Assembly (NCBI RefSeq): GCF_965248315.1 | Contig: NZ_CBDFIX010000002.1 | Coordinates: forward strand, 1,736,001-1,800,000 | Reading direction: 5' to 3' | Source: Ulvibacterium sp965248315 | GTDB lineage: Bacteria; Bacteroidota; Bacteroidia; Flavobacteriales; Flavobacteriaceae | DNA: 64,000 nt | Position numbers and translations under genes: made by a program | Notes under the pieces: model-generated | The model's database searches: none | What the model was told of the DNA's origin: nothing | What the model saw: the letters and a program-made list of their open reading frames with translations, nothing else | Shown: positions 34,519-44,238 of the stretch, one piece after another | Position numbering within the stretch: the first letter of the stretch is position 1 | Layout: each line of letters starts with the position of its first letter

Positions 34519-35763
34519 ATGTTTGATATCGAAAGATGGCAAGAAATATTTGATACCATTCGCAAAAACAAATTGCGAACTTTCCTTACGGGACTTTCCG
34601 TTGCTTCGGGCATATTTATATTGGTAATCTTATTGGGGTTTGGACAAGGAATGCAAAATGGAGTTGCACATGAATTTGAACAGGATGCGTCTACAAGTGT
34701 TTGGGTATGGCCAGGGGTAACCGCTAAGGAGTATAAAGGACTAAACCCCGGCAGGAGAATTCAATTCCGCAACGAGAATTTTGAGAATAGTGTGTCCCTT
34801 TTACGTGAAGATATAGAATACAAATCGCCCCGAATATTTGTCCAGGACATTTCGGTCAATTATGGTAATGAAGTCCTCGTCTATAGTGTACAAGGAGTCT
34901 CCTATCAATTTCAGCAAATTGATAATGCCAAGATGTCCGAAGGTCGTTTTGTCAATTACAGTGATGAAATAGGTACTGCAAAAGTGGCCGTTCTTGGCAA
35001 CAAGATCAAAAAGGATGTATTTAAGAATGTAGATAATCCGTTGGGAGAGTACATAGATATTTCGGGCATTCCCTTTAAGATTATTGGTTTTTTTGGAGAA
35101 CAGGAGGAACGGGAAGAGGAGGTTATCTATATTCCAATTACAACAGCCCAAAGGGTTTTTAATGGATCGGATAGAGTAAGCAATTTGGCATATACCGTGC
35201 CTCCTATGGAAAACTTTGATGAGGCGGCCGCAAGGGCGATAAAGTTCAAAAACGATTTGAAGGCGTATTTGCAACAAGCCCATACGGTTGCTCCGGACGA
35301 TACAAGTGCCATTCATGTTTGGAGTGCCATGGAGGAGGCAAAGCGTTATTATGGGCTAACGGGAAACATTAAATTCTTCTTTTGGTTTGTGGGGGTTTGT
35401 ACCATTATAGCCGGGGTGGTAGGCGTAAGTAATATAATGCTTATTGTAGTAAAGGAGCGGACCAGGGAAATTGGGATACGGAAGGCTTTGGGAGCAAAGC
35501 CTTGGTCCATAGTAGGTATGATTCTTCATGAATCCATTTTTGTTACTGCCATTTCCGGTTTTGCCGGCCTAATTTTTAGTATGGGGCTTTTGGAACTGGT
35601 AGGCCCCCACATAGAGGTGGATTATATCATGAACCCATCCGTAAATTTCAATGTGGCATTGGCCACTGTTTTTGTACTGATTTTTGCAGGGACTTTTGCA
35701 GGCTTTTTCCCTGCATGGCGTGCGGCAAAGGTGCAGGTGGTAGAAGCTTTAAAAGATGAGTAA
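34519..35763 (+). CDS. ABC transporter permease, MacB/FtsX type (copy A1)
   Basis: A 414-residue permease with one N-terminal helix (about residues 20-42), a large periplasmic MacB-PCD domain (about 45-275) and three C-terminal FtsX helices (about 285-312, 335-360, 375-403). The helix 2/3 loop has VVKERTREIGIRKALGAKPWSI, the conserved cytoplasmic coupling segment. No ATP-binding domain is fused, unlike E. coli MacB. It is most like the permease at 39046 (EIF-TI-KNKLRTFL start in both), so I call it A1. It pairs with the next permease, probably as a heterodimer. Confidence 0.9.
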   Translation: MFDIERWQEIFDTIRKNKLRTFLTGLSVASGIFILVILLGFGQGMQNGVAHEFEQDASTSVWVWPGVTAKEYKGLNPGRRIQFRNENFENSVSLLREDIEYKSPRIFVQDISVNYGNEVLVYSVQGVSYQFQQIDNAKMSEGRFVNYSDEIGTAKVAVLGNKIKKDVFKNVDNPLGEYIDISGIPFKIIGFFGEQEEREEEVIYIPITTAQRVFNGSDRVSNLAYTVPPMENFDEAAARAIKFKNDLKAYLQQAHTVAPDDTSAIHVWSAMEEAKRYYGLTGNIKFFFWFVGVCTIIAGVVGVSNIMLIVVKERTREIGIRKALGAKPWSIVGMILHESIFVTAISGFAGLIFSMGLLELVGPHIEVDYIMNPSVNFNVALATVFVLIFAGTFAGFFPAWRAAKVQVVEALKDE

Positions 35764-35828
35764 GCCACCAATAAAGGACGGACTTGGGTTTTTTAATTTG
35801 AGTTTTGGAATTTTTCACAAAGTGAATC

Positions 35829-37088
35829 ATGTTTAACAGGGATCGTTGGAAAGAAATTTTAGAGGTACTCACCAGTAATTGGTTTAGGACCGTACTGACC
35901 GCTTTTGGCGTATTCTGGGGTATCTTGATTCTAATTATCCTTTTGGCGGCAGGCAAAGGTCTTGAGAACGGTATTAAGGCAGATTTTGGGGATATCGCCA
36001 CAAATACTATGTTCATGTGGACCCGTAGTACCACTAAGTCCTATCAAGGGCTTCCAAAAGGAAGAAGTTTTGAATTTAAGATTGAGGACGTTCAGACACT
36101 TAAGGAGAATATTCCCCATCTTAGGTTCATTTCGCCAAGGAATCGATTGAGCGGTTTTAGAGGGGGAAGTAATGTGATACGAGGATTGAAAACAGGGGCG
36201 TACAATGTATATGGAGATTATCCGGAAATTATAAACCAAGACCCCATGACCGTAACTTCGGGCAGGTTTCTCAATCAGAACGATATCCGCGAAAAACGGA
36301 AAATAGCCATAATTGGAAACGGGGTAAAGAATGACCTGTACGAAAAGGATGAAGAGGTGCTGGGGACCTATATTAAGATTCAAGGTGTAAATTTTATGGT
36401 AGTAGGTACCTATAAGAAAAATAGCAATGATGGTGATGGGGAAGAAGCCCAAAAGGAAATATTTGTTCCCTTCACCACTTTTTCGCAGGCTTTTAATCGA
36501 GGTAATGATGTGGGATGGATGGCCATAACCGCTCATGACGGCCACTCCATTTCCGACTTAAAGGAAAGAATAATAAATATAGTAAAGGAGAAGCGTAAAG
36601 TACATCCAGATGATGATAGGGCTATTGGCTATTTTGATCTATATGAGCAGTACAATAGGGTAGAAAGCCTTTTTGGTGCCATGGGATTCATCGCTTATTT
36701 TGTTGGAATTTTGGTATTGTTGTCCGGTATTATCGGGGTAAGCAATATTATGTTGATCGTGGTCAAGGAACGAACCAAGGAAATTGGGATACGCAGGGCT
36801 TTGGGTGAAGATCCGTGGTCCATCAAAAAACAAATATTAATGGAGTCTATTTTTCTTACCCTTATTTCCGGAATGGCAGGAATTAGCTTTGGAGCACTGT
36901 TTATTTATGCGGTTAATGCACTATTGGATGCCAATGGTCCTGTGGACATGTTCCTGAACCCTAGTGTAAGCTTAAGTGTAGTGGTCGGTGCTTTGGTCAT
37001 ACTGATCATATCCGGTTTGTTGGCGGGCTTCATCCCAGCGCAAAGTGCCATTAAGGTAAGACCTATAGATGCACTCAGAACAGAATAA
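35829..37088 (+). CDS. ABC transporter permease, MacB/FtsX type (copy B1)
   Basis: A 419-residue permease of the same topology: N-terminal helix (FGVFWGILILIILLAAGKG), periplasmic domain to about residue 280, and three C-terminal helices with VVKERTKEIGIRRALGEDPW between the first two. It is closest to the permease at 40277 (both have RNRLSGFRG/ARNVKGFFG-type and FDLYEQYNRV/FNLGEAFNRI segments), hence copy B1. It lies 65 bases after A1 and 46 bases before an adaptor gene. Confidence 0.9.
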   Translation: MFNRDRWKEILEVLTSNWFRTVLTAFGVFWGILILIILLAAGKGLENGIKADFGDIATNTMFMWTRSTTKSYQGLPKGRSFEFKIEDVQTLKENIPHLRFISPRNRLSGFRGGSNVIRGLKTGAYNVYGDYPEIINQDPMTVTSGRFLNQNDIREKRKIAIIGNGVKNDLYEKDEEVLGTYIKIQGVNFMVVGTYKKNSNDGDGEEAQKEIFVPFTTFSQAFNRGNDVGWMAITAHDGHSISDLKERIINIVKEKRKVHPDDDRAIGYFDLYEQYNRVESLFGAMGFIAYFVGILVLLSGIIGVSNIMLIVVKERTKEIGIRRALGEDPWSIKKQILMESIFLTLISGMAGISFGALFIYAVNALLDANGPVDMFLNPSVSLSVVVGALVILIISGLLAGFIPAQSAIKVRPIDALRTE

Positions 37089-37134
37089 AAAATAGAAACA
37101 TCAATCAAATCCTAAAACCAAAACGAGACAGGAA

Positions 37135-38247
37135 ATGAAAAAGTCGGTTACCATAATTATCCTATTACTCATAGCCATAACCTTTGGGGGGGCTATGTAT
37201 TACTTGTATCAAAAAAACGCTGAAGACCCCATCGTCTATGAAACTGCGGAGCCTTCCAAACAAAATATTATTAAAAAGGCCGTGGCCACGGGAAGTATTC
37301 TTCCGTTGGAAGAGGTATTGATAAAACCTAATATTTCCGGGGTTATCGAAGAGATTTTTGTAGAAGGCGGGGATTATGTGAAGTCAGGCGATCTCCTGGC
37401 ACGTATCAAAGTTGTTCCTAACTTGAATGCCTTGAACAATGCAAGAAATGCTATTGACGCGGCCAAAATTGCTTTGGATGACCAAATTCGAAATCTTACA
37501 CGCCAAAAAAGTCTTTTTGATAAAGGGGTGATTTCCAAAGTGGACTTGGAGCGCGCGGAGGTTGCCCATGACCAGGCCAAACAGTCCTACGCTGCCGCCA
37601 ATAAGGATTATGACATCATTAAGACAGGTACCTCAAGGGGCTATGGCAACGTGGCGAACACCCAAATTCGGTCTACGGTAAGTGGTATGGTATTGGAGGT
37701 CCCGGTAGAAGTTGGGAACCAGGTCATAGAAAGTAATAATTTTAATGAAGGGACTACTATAGCGGCCATAGCGGATGTGGAAAAAATGATTTTTGAAGGA
37801 AAGGTGGATGAGTCGGAAGTCGGGAAGATCAAAGAGGACCTTCCTTTGGAAATAACCGTCGGAGCTATTGAAAATACCGTTTTTGATGCTGTGTTGGACT
37901 ACATTGCACCAAAAGGGAATGAGGAGAATGGAGCCATCCAGTTTGAGATCAAGGGCACGTTGAATAAACAGGACTCGGTGTTTATTAGAGCAGGGCTGAG
38001 TGCCAATGCATCTATAATTCTGGGCCGGGCGGATAGTGTGTTGGCCATAAAGGAAGCTTTGGTGCAATTTGATGATGAGACCAAAAAACCCTTTGTAGAA
38101 ATAGAACAAGGAGAACAACAATTTGAACGCAAGGATATTGAGTTGGGAATAAGCGACGGAATTTTTGTTGAGGTAAAGTCCGGTATTGCCGAAAACGACA
38201 AGATCAAGGTCTGGAACAAAGTGGAGCCCGACGAGGCGGTAAACTAG
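37135..38247 (+). CDS. Periplasmic adaptor (MacA/HlyD-type membrane fusion protein), copy 1
   Basis: A 370-residue adaptor that links the inner-membrane permeases to a TolC channel. It has an N-terminal anchor helix (about residues 4-23), the split lipoyl domain (VLIKPNISGVIEEIFVEGGDYVKSGD... then TQIRSTVSGMVLEVPVEVGNQVI), an alpha-hairpin between them (about residues 98-165), a beta-barrel domain and a C-terminal membrane-proximal domain (LVQFDDETKKPFVEIEQGEQ). The sequence matches the second adaptor at 41610 along its whole length. It ends the first half of the exporter locus. Confidence 0.9.
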   Translation: MKKSVTIIILLLIAITFGGAMYYLYQKNAEDPIVYETAEPSKQNIIKKAVATGSILPLEEVLIKPNISGVIEEIFVEGGDYVKSGDLLARIKVVPNLNALNNARNAIDAAKIALDDQIRNLTRQKSLFDKGVISKVDLERAEVAHDQAKQSYAAANKDYDIIKTGTSRGYGNVANTQIRSTVSGMVLEVPVEVGNQVIESNNFNEGTTIAAIADVEKMIFEGKVDESEVGKIKEDLPLEITVGAIENTVFDAVLDYIAPKGNEENGAIQFEIKGTLNKQDSVFIRAGLSANASIILGRADSVLAIKEALVQFDDETKKPFVEIEQGEQQFERKDIELGISDGIFVEVKSGIAENDKIKVWNKVEPDEAVN

Positions 38248-38249
38248 TT

Positions 38250-38284
38250 TTTAACATAATATTTTGAACCCATCTTGTAACATT
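38250..38284 (+). promoter_or_regulatory. Paired leader motif of the second exporter transcription unit
   Basis: TTTAACATA (38250-38258), 17 bases, TGTAACATT (38276-38284). It repeats the motif pair found before the first permease at 34419-34452. The second 9-mer starts 76 bases before the ATPase ATG; in the other copy this distance is 75. This marks 38352 as the start of a second unit. Confidence 0.5.
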
Positions 38285-38351
38285 TTAACGACTGATCTGT
38301 CTCATTATCGGTGAGGCACTTCCCACTTAAGAAATCACTAACATAACCACC

Positions 38352-39053
38352 ATGATTGAAATCAAGGATCTTCATAAATCTTATAAAATGGGGAGCAATT
38401 CCCTACATGTGTTAAAGGGTATCAATTTCTCTGTAGAGGAAGGGGAACTTGTAGCGATCATGGGTTCTTCTGGATCGGGAAAATCAACACTTCTCAATAT
38501 TTTAGGCATGTTGGATGAGGCAAATTCCGGAGAATATACTTTGGACGGGGTGCCTATAAAAGACTTGAACGAAACCAAAGCGGCCAAATACCGAAATAAG
38601 TTTTTAGGTTTCGTATTTCAATCCTTCAACTTGATCAATTATAAGAATGCCATGGAAAATGTAGCCTTGCCCTTATATTATCAGAAGATGGGCAGAAAGG
38701 AAAGGCAAGAGAAGGCATTGAAGTACTTAGGCCAAGTGGGATTGACAGAATGGGCCACTCATTTGCCCAATGAGCTTTCAGGAGGTCAAAAGCAACGCGT
38801 TGCCATTGCGCGGGCCATGGCGGCAGAACCCAAAGTACTTTTAGCCGATGAACCTACAGGAGCCTTGGATAGCAAAACATCCTATGAAGTCATGGACCTT
38901 ATCCAGAAAATAAATGACCAAGGAAACACTATTCTTGTAGTGACGCATGAAGAAGATATCGCACACATGTGCAAGCGGATTGTACATTTAAAGGATGGTA
39001 TTATTGTAAAAGACGAAAAAGTAAAGCAGGTAAGAGCTTCCGAATATGTTTAG
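38352..39053 (+). CDS. ABC transporter ATP-binding protein, LolD/MacB type
   Basis: A 233-residue ATPase, the only one in the locus. Motifs: Walker A GSSGSGKST (residues 38-46), Q-loop FQSFNLINYKNAMENV, signature LSGGQKQRVAIARA, Walker B VLLADEPTGALD and the H-loop VVTHEEDIA. Family members power MacB-type mechanotransmission or lipoprotein release. It overlaps the following permease gene by eight bases, so it is coupled to copy A2; it may also serve the A1/B1 permeases, which have no ATPase gene of their own. Confidence 0.95.
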   Translation: MIEIKDLHKSYKMGSNSLHVLKGINFSVEEGELVAIMGSSGSGKSTLLNILGMLDEANSGEYTLDGVPIKDLNETKAAKYRNKFLGFVFQSFNLINYKNAMENVALPLYYQKMGRKERQEKALKYLGQVGLTEWATHLPNELSGGQKQRVAIARAMAAEPKVLLADEPTGALDSKTSYEVMDLIQKINDQGNTILVVTHEEDIAHMCKRIVHLKDGIIVKDEKVKQVRASEYV

Positions 39054-40275
39054 TAGGGATAATTGGAAAGAGATTTTTGAGACGATCCAAAAGAACAAGT
39101 TAAGGACTTTCTTGTCCGGTTTTACTGTTGCTTTGGGAATTCTCATCTTTGTTATCCTTTTTGGTTTCGGCAATGGACTCATTAATACCTTCAATGACTT
39201 TTTTGCAGATGACGCCACCAACGTGTTTTATGTTTTTCGCGGAAGGACTACCATGCCATACAAAGGATATAAATCCAATAGGCAAATTGAATTTGATAAT
39301 AGCGACCTTTCGGACATAGAAAAGAATTTTCCATTATTCTTGGAATATACTACCCCTAGAATTTCGAGACAGGATACTGTGAAATACAAAGAAGAATCCA
39401 ATAGCTATACGACTCAGGCCGTAGCCCCTTCCCATCAATATGCCGAAAAGACAATTATGATGAAAGGGAGGTTCTTGAACAAAAATGATATTGAAGATAA
39501 AACCAAATATGCGGTTATTGGCCGTCTTGTGGAAGGCGATTTGTTCGGGGCCAAAACCTCGATTGGAGAATACATTGATATTGGGGGTAGTGCGTTCAAG
39601 GTAGTTGGTGTTTTTCAGGATGATGGTGGAGATAACGAAGAACGCATTATTTATATGCCTTATACAACACGTCAACTTATCGAAAAAAATACGGATGAGA
39701 TAGATCAAATCATAGTGGGATTTAAACCGGAAATAGGTTACGCAGGAGCCATGGCATTTGAGCGAAGCCTAAATAGTTTTATACGGGAAAAGAAGTATAT
39801 AAACCCTAAAGATCAGAACGGAATTTTTATACGCAACGTAGCGGATCAGTTAAAGCAGAACCAACAATTTGCACGTGTACTTCAGATTATTGTTGGATTC
39901 GTTGCTTTTGGTACCATTATAGCTGGAATTATTGGAATAAGTAATATCATGGTCTTTGTGGTAAAGGAACGGACCAAGGAATTAGGGATACGAAAGGCCC
40001 TAGGGGCTACCCCCAAAGCCGTTATTGGTACCATTTTGTTGGAGTCGGTATTTATTACCACTATTTCTGGCTTCATAGGTATGTTGATCGGGATTGCGGT
40101 TTTAAGTTCATTGGGTGAAAAGTTAAAGGACTTTTTTATTACAAATCCTTATATAGATTTGACTATGGCCACCATTGCGACCATAGTTTTGATAATTTTT
40201 GGGGCAATTGCCGGTTATGTACCGGCGCAGCGAGCAGCAAAAATCAAACCCATTGTAGCATTAAGGGACGATTGA
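39046..40275 (+). CDS. ABC transporter permease, MacB/FtsX type (copy A2)
   Basis: A 409-residue permease with the N-terminal helix, periplasmic domain and three C-terminal helices of the MacB/FtsX family. The coupling loop reads VVKERTKELGIRKALGATPKAV. It resembles the permease at 34519 most (KNKLRTFLSG, and a FGFGNGL segment after helix 1). It starts within the ATPase gene and ends one base before the next permease. Confidence 0.9.
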   Translation: MFSRDNWKEIFETIQKNKLRTFLSGFTVALGILIFVILFGFGNGLINTFNDFFADDATNVFYVFRGRTTMPYKGYKSNRQIEFDNSDLSDIEKNFPLFLEYTTPRISRQDTVKYKEESNSYTTQAVAPSHQYAEKTIMMKGRFLNKNDIEDKTKYAVIGRLVEGDLFGAKTSIGEYIDIGGSAFKVVGVFQDDGGDNEERIIYMPYTTRQLIEKNTDEIDQIIVGFKPEIGYAGAMAFERSLNSFIREKKYINPKDQNGIFIRNVADQLKQNQQFARVLQIIVGFVAFGTIIAGIIGISNIMVFVVKERTKELGIRKALGATPKAVIGTILLESVFITTISGFIGMLIGIAVLSSLGEKLKDFFITNPYIDLTMATIATIVLIIFGAIAGYVPAQRAAKIKPIVALRDD

Positions 40276-40276
40276 T

Positions 40277-41539
40277 ATGCGATTATTATTCGATAGAAAT
40301 ACTTGGCAAGAGATTTTTGGTTCTATAGGTAAGAACAAGGTACGGACCATTATCACAATAATAGGGGTATTATGGGGCATTTTTATCTATATAGCCCTTT
40401 CCGGGGCCGCAAAGGGAATGGATAACGGCTTTGAAAGTATGTTCGAAAGTATTGCAAGAAATAGCATGTTTGTATGGGCACAGAGTACGAGTATTCCTCA
40501 TGAAGGGTTTAAAACGGGCAGACAATTGCAGTTGAAGCTGGAAGACGCAGCTATGATGGAAAACAGGATTCCTGAACTACAGTACATTGCCCCAAGGAAT
40601 GTTAAAGGGTTTTTTGGATCGGAACCGGCAAGTATCGGCCGGAAAAATAAATCAGGGAGTTATCCGGTATTTGGGGATTTCCCGGTATTTACAAAAATAG
40701 CTCCAAAGAAAATATATGATGGTGGCCGCTTTATAAATGATGAGGATATTGATCAGGCAAGAAAAGTCGCCGTAATCGGTGAGCGGACCCAGCAGGAGTT
40801 ATTCGAAAAGGATGAGGATCCCATAGGTGGATATATGAAAATAGATGACGTTTATTTTCAGGTCGTCGGTGTCCACAAATTTGACCCAAGTGGTGGATTT
40901 GGTGGGGATGGCGATATTTTTATTCCCTTTACTACCTATAGAAAATTGTACAACACAGGGGATAATGTAGGGTGGTTTTCCATAGCGGCCCATGATGATG
41001 TGGATGTGGTAAAGGTGGAGGATAATATAAAGGCCCTTTTAAGGAATATCCACAGGGTGCACCCAGATGATGAGAGGGCATTTGGCTCGTTCAATTTGGG
41101 GGAGGCCTTTAACAGAATCATTGGGTTTTCCAAAGGGATAACCTTTTTATCCCTTATTGTCGGAATTGCCACAATTCTAGCGGGCGTCATCGGTATAGGC
41201 AACATTCTATTGATCTCCGTGAAGGAACGTACCAAGGAACTTGGTGTTCGTAGGGCCTTGGGCGCTACCCCTAGGGAAGTAAGGTCCCAGATTATTTTGG
41301 AATCCGTTTTCTTGACTATGATTGCCGGTATTATGGGAATTATCTTGGGAGCAGCTACCCTAAAATTGATCAATAGTTTTACCCAGGACATAGATTTCCC
41401 CTATACAAACCCTACGGTTCCCATCCCTTATGTATTGAGCGCTTTGGCCATAATGGTCATATTGGGAACATTGATCGGCTTAATACCTGCACAGAGGGCC
41501 GTAAGCATAAAACCTATAGATGCGTTGCGGGAGGAATAG
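40277..41539 (+). CDS. ABC transporter permease, MacB/FtsX type (copy B2)
   Basis: A 420-residue permease of the same family. The N-terminal helix is IITIIGVLWGIFIYIALSGA, the coupling loop SVKERTKELGVRRALGATPREV, and the last helix ends in GLIPAQRAVSIKPIDALREE, the usual family ending. It is closest to copy B1 at 35829. One base separates it from copy A2, which supports a coupled heterodimer. Confidence 0.9.
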   Translation: MRLLFDRNTWQEIFGSIGKNKVRTIITIIGVLWGIFIYIALSGAAKGMDNGFESMFESIARNSMFVWAQSTSIPHEGFKTGRQLQLKLEDAAMMENRIPELQYIAPRNVKGFFGSEPASIGRKNKSGSYPVFGDFPVFTKIAPKKIYDGGRFINDEDIDQARKVAVIGERTQQELFEKDEDPIGGYMKIDDVYFQVVGVHKFDPSGGFGGDGDIFIPFTTYRKLYNTGDNVGWFSIAAHDDVDVVKVEDNIKALLRNIHRVHPDDERAFGSFNLGEAFNRIIGFSKGITFLSLIVGIATILAGVIGIGNILLISVKERTKELGVRRALGATPREVRSQIILESVFLTMIAGIMGIILGAATLKLINSFTQDIDFPYTNPTVPIPYVLSALAIMVILGTLIGLIPAQRAVSIKPIDALREE

Positions 41540-41609
41540 AAAAGTGGATGGAAATATATCGTAACAAAAATGGAAACAATACAACCAACAGATATTAAAC
41601 ACATATAAA

Positions 41610-42752
41610 ATGAACAAAATTGTAAAATATATTATTATCGGTGTTTTGGTGCTAGGTGCGCTTTGGGCCGCCGCATTTTTTATAAAATCCAATAGTAAAT
41701 CCGCCATTGAATATGAAACAAAAACACCTTTTATCTCAAACATTGAGAAGAAGACGGTAGCTACGGGTAAAGTGGTACCAGAAGACGAAGTTGAGATTAA
41801 ACCTCAGATTACCGGTATTATAGATAAGATATTCTTGAAAGAAGGAGCGGATGTCAAGGCGGGAGATCTAATTGCCGTCATTAAGGTTGTGCCCAATGAG
41901 CAGTCCTTGAATCAAGCTCAAGGTAGAGTTCGAAATGCAGAAATTGCCCTTAAAAACACCACGATTGAGTACGACAGAAACAAAAAGTTGTATGAAAGGG
42001 GAGTCATATCAAATCAAGACTTCAATAATTTACAGCTACAGTATGATCAAGCCGTCCAGGAACTGGACAATGCCAAGGCCGACTATCGAATTATTCGAAT
42101 AGGTTCGGCGGGAGGCTCTTCAAGTGCCAACACGGATATAAGGGCTACGGTTACCGGAACAATTTTGGAAATCCCCGTTGAAGAAGGCGTGCAAGTTATC
42201 CAGAGTAATAATTTCAACGACGGGACTACGATCGCCACTATTGCGGATTTGGGCAAGATGATTTTTGAGGGAAAGGTAGATGAGGGGGAAGTTGCCAAAC
42301 TGGAACTCGGGATGCCCTTAAAAATTAGTCTGGGAGCTATTGAAGACAAAGAATTGGATGCAGAATTACGATTTATTGCGCCCAAGGGAATAGAAGAGAC
42401 CGGAGCGGTACAGTTTAAAATTGAAGGAGACGTTCAGGTTCCAGACGATTTTATGATCCGCGCAGGCTATAGCGCCAATGCCTCTTTGGTGTTGGAGAAA
42501 AAGGATAGCGTTATGGTTATTCCAGAAGCCCTACTACAATTTGATAAAGAGACCGATGAACCCTATGTGGAAATAGAAACGGGAGAGCAGAAATTTGAAC
42601 GTAAGGATATAGAAATAGGTATTTCCGATGGGGTAAATGTAGAGATAGTCTCCGGACTGTCCATGGAGGATAGGGTGAAGGAATGGAACAAGACCGAACC
42701 CATAAAGAAAGGGGAAGAGGAAGAAGATGATAATGAAGAGGATACGGAATAA
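41610..42752 (+). CDS. Periplasmic adaptor (MacA/HlyD-type membrane fusion protein), copy 2
   Basis: A 380-residue adaptor with N-terminal anchor (about residues 5-25), lipoyl halves (VEIKPQITGIIDKIFLKEGA and TDIRATVTGTILEIPVEEG), a coiled-coil hairpin between them, barrel and membrane-proximal domains. It parallels the adaptor at 37135 segment by segment but ends in an extra acidic tail (KGEEEEDDNEEDTE). It sits between permease B2 and the TolC gene and probably bridges the two. Confidence 0.9.
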   Translation: MNKIVKYIIIGVLVLGALWAAAFFIKSNSKSAIEYETKTPFISNIEKKTVATGKVVPEDEVEIKPQITGIIDKIFLKEGADVKAGDLIAVIKVVPNEQSLNQAQGRVRNAEIALKNTTIEYDRNKKLYERGVISNQDFNNLQLQYDQAVQELDNAKADYRIIRIGSAGGSSSANTDIRATVTGTILEIPVEEGVQVIQSNNFNDGTTIATIADLGKMIFEGKVDEGEVAKLELGMPLKISLGAIEDKELDAELRFIAPKGIEETGAVQFKIEGDVQVPDDFMIRAGYSANASLVLEKKDSVMVIPEALLQFDKETDEPYVEIETGEQKFERKDIEIGISDGVNVEIVSGLSMEDRVKEWNKTEPIKKGEEEEDDNEEDTE

Positions 42753-42779
42753 GAATAACATCAATCAAAATTAGAATAC

Positions 42780-44150
42780 ATGAAACCATTTGCAATTGCA
42801 GTACTCATTCTATTTTCAATTGGAATTACGACCGCTCAACAAAAAAAATGGACCTTGGAGGAGTGCGTCACCTATGCCTTGGAAAATAACCTGACTATTG
42901 AACAGTTTGAACTGGATTTGGAAAATGCCGTAATCGACAAATCGGATGCATTGGGGGCCTTTTTACCAACTCTTAGTAGTAGTGCCAGTGTAAGTGAAAG
43001 ATCTGGTTTAGTTACCAATCCGAACACCAACATTATAGAGCCCGGGCAAATTTTTTCAACTTCGGCAGGTATTAATAGCGGCATGCGGATTTTTGATGGG
43101 CTAAGGAACATCCATCAGTTAAACCGGGCTAAATTGAACACCCTTGCCAACCAATACCGCTTGGATGACTTAAAGGACGATATCCGTCTAAACGTAGCAA
43201 ATTCCTATTTACAGGTTATTTCCAATAAGGAGTCCTTAAAGGTCTTTAGGGCCCAGTACGCGGTCACGGAACAAGATGTTAAGCGGACTAAGGAATTGGT
43301 GGAATCCGGGGTACTTCCCCGGGGCGATTTACTGGAAATTGAGGCTACGGCTGCCTCTCAGGAGCAACAGATCGTAAATGGGGAGAACCAAGTGCTTTTG
43401 TCTCGTATTGCCCTGGCTCAATTGCTCCAAATTACGGATTATGAGAATTTTGATGTAGCCGATGAGGAGTTCAATATTCCACCTTCGGATATCTTGAACA
43501 ATTCGGCAAAGGTTATTTTTGACAAGGCCTTGACTTTTCGAAACGATATCAAATTCTCCGAGACCAATGTAGAATTGGCAGAGAAAGATCTACAGATTGC
43601 CAAGGGAGCCAATTATCCTACTATAGATGCTTTTTTCAACTACAACACTTTTTATACCAATCAGTTTCAGACTATCCCGGATCCCGTTGATCCTGTCAAC
43701 AATCCTCCCATTGCGTTTCGAGCGGATTTTATAGATCAGCTGTGGCTAAATGATGGAATTTCCTATGGTTTTCAAATGAATATCCCAGTATTTAATGGTT
43801 GGGCCACCCGAAACAGTGTAAGGCGATCCAAAATAAATTTAGAGCGTAACAAATTGCAACTGGAACAGGACAAATTGAACCTGGAAACCGATATCAATCA
43901 GGCCTATGTAGACGTCACGAATTTTTTCAAGACCTATGAAGCGGCTCAAAAAACCTTGGATGCTAGGCGCTTGGCTTATGTGTATGCCAAGGAGCGTTAT
44001 GATGTGGGGTTGATGAATGCTTTCGATTTCAGCCAGGCGCAGGCCAGGCTGGATAATGCCGAAGCCGAGGTTATCCGTACCAAATACGATTACATTTTTA
44101 GACTAAAAGTGCTGGAGTTCTATTTTGGAATTCCCATTGCCTTGGATTAG
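42780..44150 (+). CDS. TolC family outer-membrane efflux protein
   Basis: A 456-residue outer-membrane channel protein. A signal peptide (MKPFAIAVLILFSIGITTAQ) is followed by two TolC repeats: WTLEECVTYALENNLTIEQF at the start of the mature protein, a long alpha-helical barrel region, and LEQDKLNLETDINQAYVDV in the second half, with the closing FDFSQAQARLDNAEAEV segment. It gives the exit duct for the exporter encoded just upstream and is the last gene of that unit; a strong terminator follows. Confidence 0.92.
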   Translation: MKPFAIAVLILFSIGITTAQQKKWTLEECVTYALENNLTIEQFELDLENAVIDKSDALGAFLPTLSSSASVSERSGLVTNPNTNIIEPGQIFSTSAGINSGMRIFDGLRNIHQLNRAKLNTLANQYRLDDLKDDIRLNVANSYLQVISNKESLKVFRAQYAVTEQDVKRTKELVESGVLPRGDLLEIEATAASQEQQIVNGENQVLLSRIALAQLLQITDYENFDVADEEFNIPPSDILNNSAKVIFDKALTFRNDIKFSETNVELAEKDLQIAKGANYPTIDAFFNYNTFYTNQFQTIPDPVDPVNNPPIAFRADFIDQLWLNDGISYGFQMNIPVFNGWATRNSVRRSKINLERNKLQLEQDKLNLETDINQAYVDVTNFFKTYEAAQKTLDARRLAYVYAKERYDVGLMNAFDFSQAQARLDNAEAEVIRTKYDYIFRLKVLEFYFGIPIALD

Positions 44151-44174
44151 ATCTATTATTCCAAATAGAATAGC

Positions 44175-44212
44175 AGACCCGTCCGGTTTCTAAAACCTGA
44201 CGGGTCTTTTTG
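44175..44212 (+). terminator. Rho-independent terminator of the exporter operon
   Basis: AGACCCGTC pairs perfectly with GACGGGTCT around a loop that can itself pair (GGTTT / AAACC). A T-run follows. It lies 24 bases after the TolC gene. Confidence 0.88.
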
Positions 44213-44222
44213 GAAATCGACC

Positions 44223-44230
44223 TATCTTTG
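44223..44230 (+). promoter_or_regulatory. Candidate -7 promoter element of tsaB
   Basis: TATCTTTG matches TAnnTTTG exactly and ends eight bases before the tsaB ATG, so the mRNA would have a very short leader or none. No TTG lies at the expected -33 distance. Confidence 0.48.
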
Positions 44231-44238
44231 CTCCCGTA

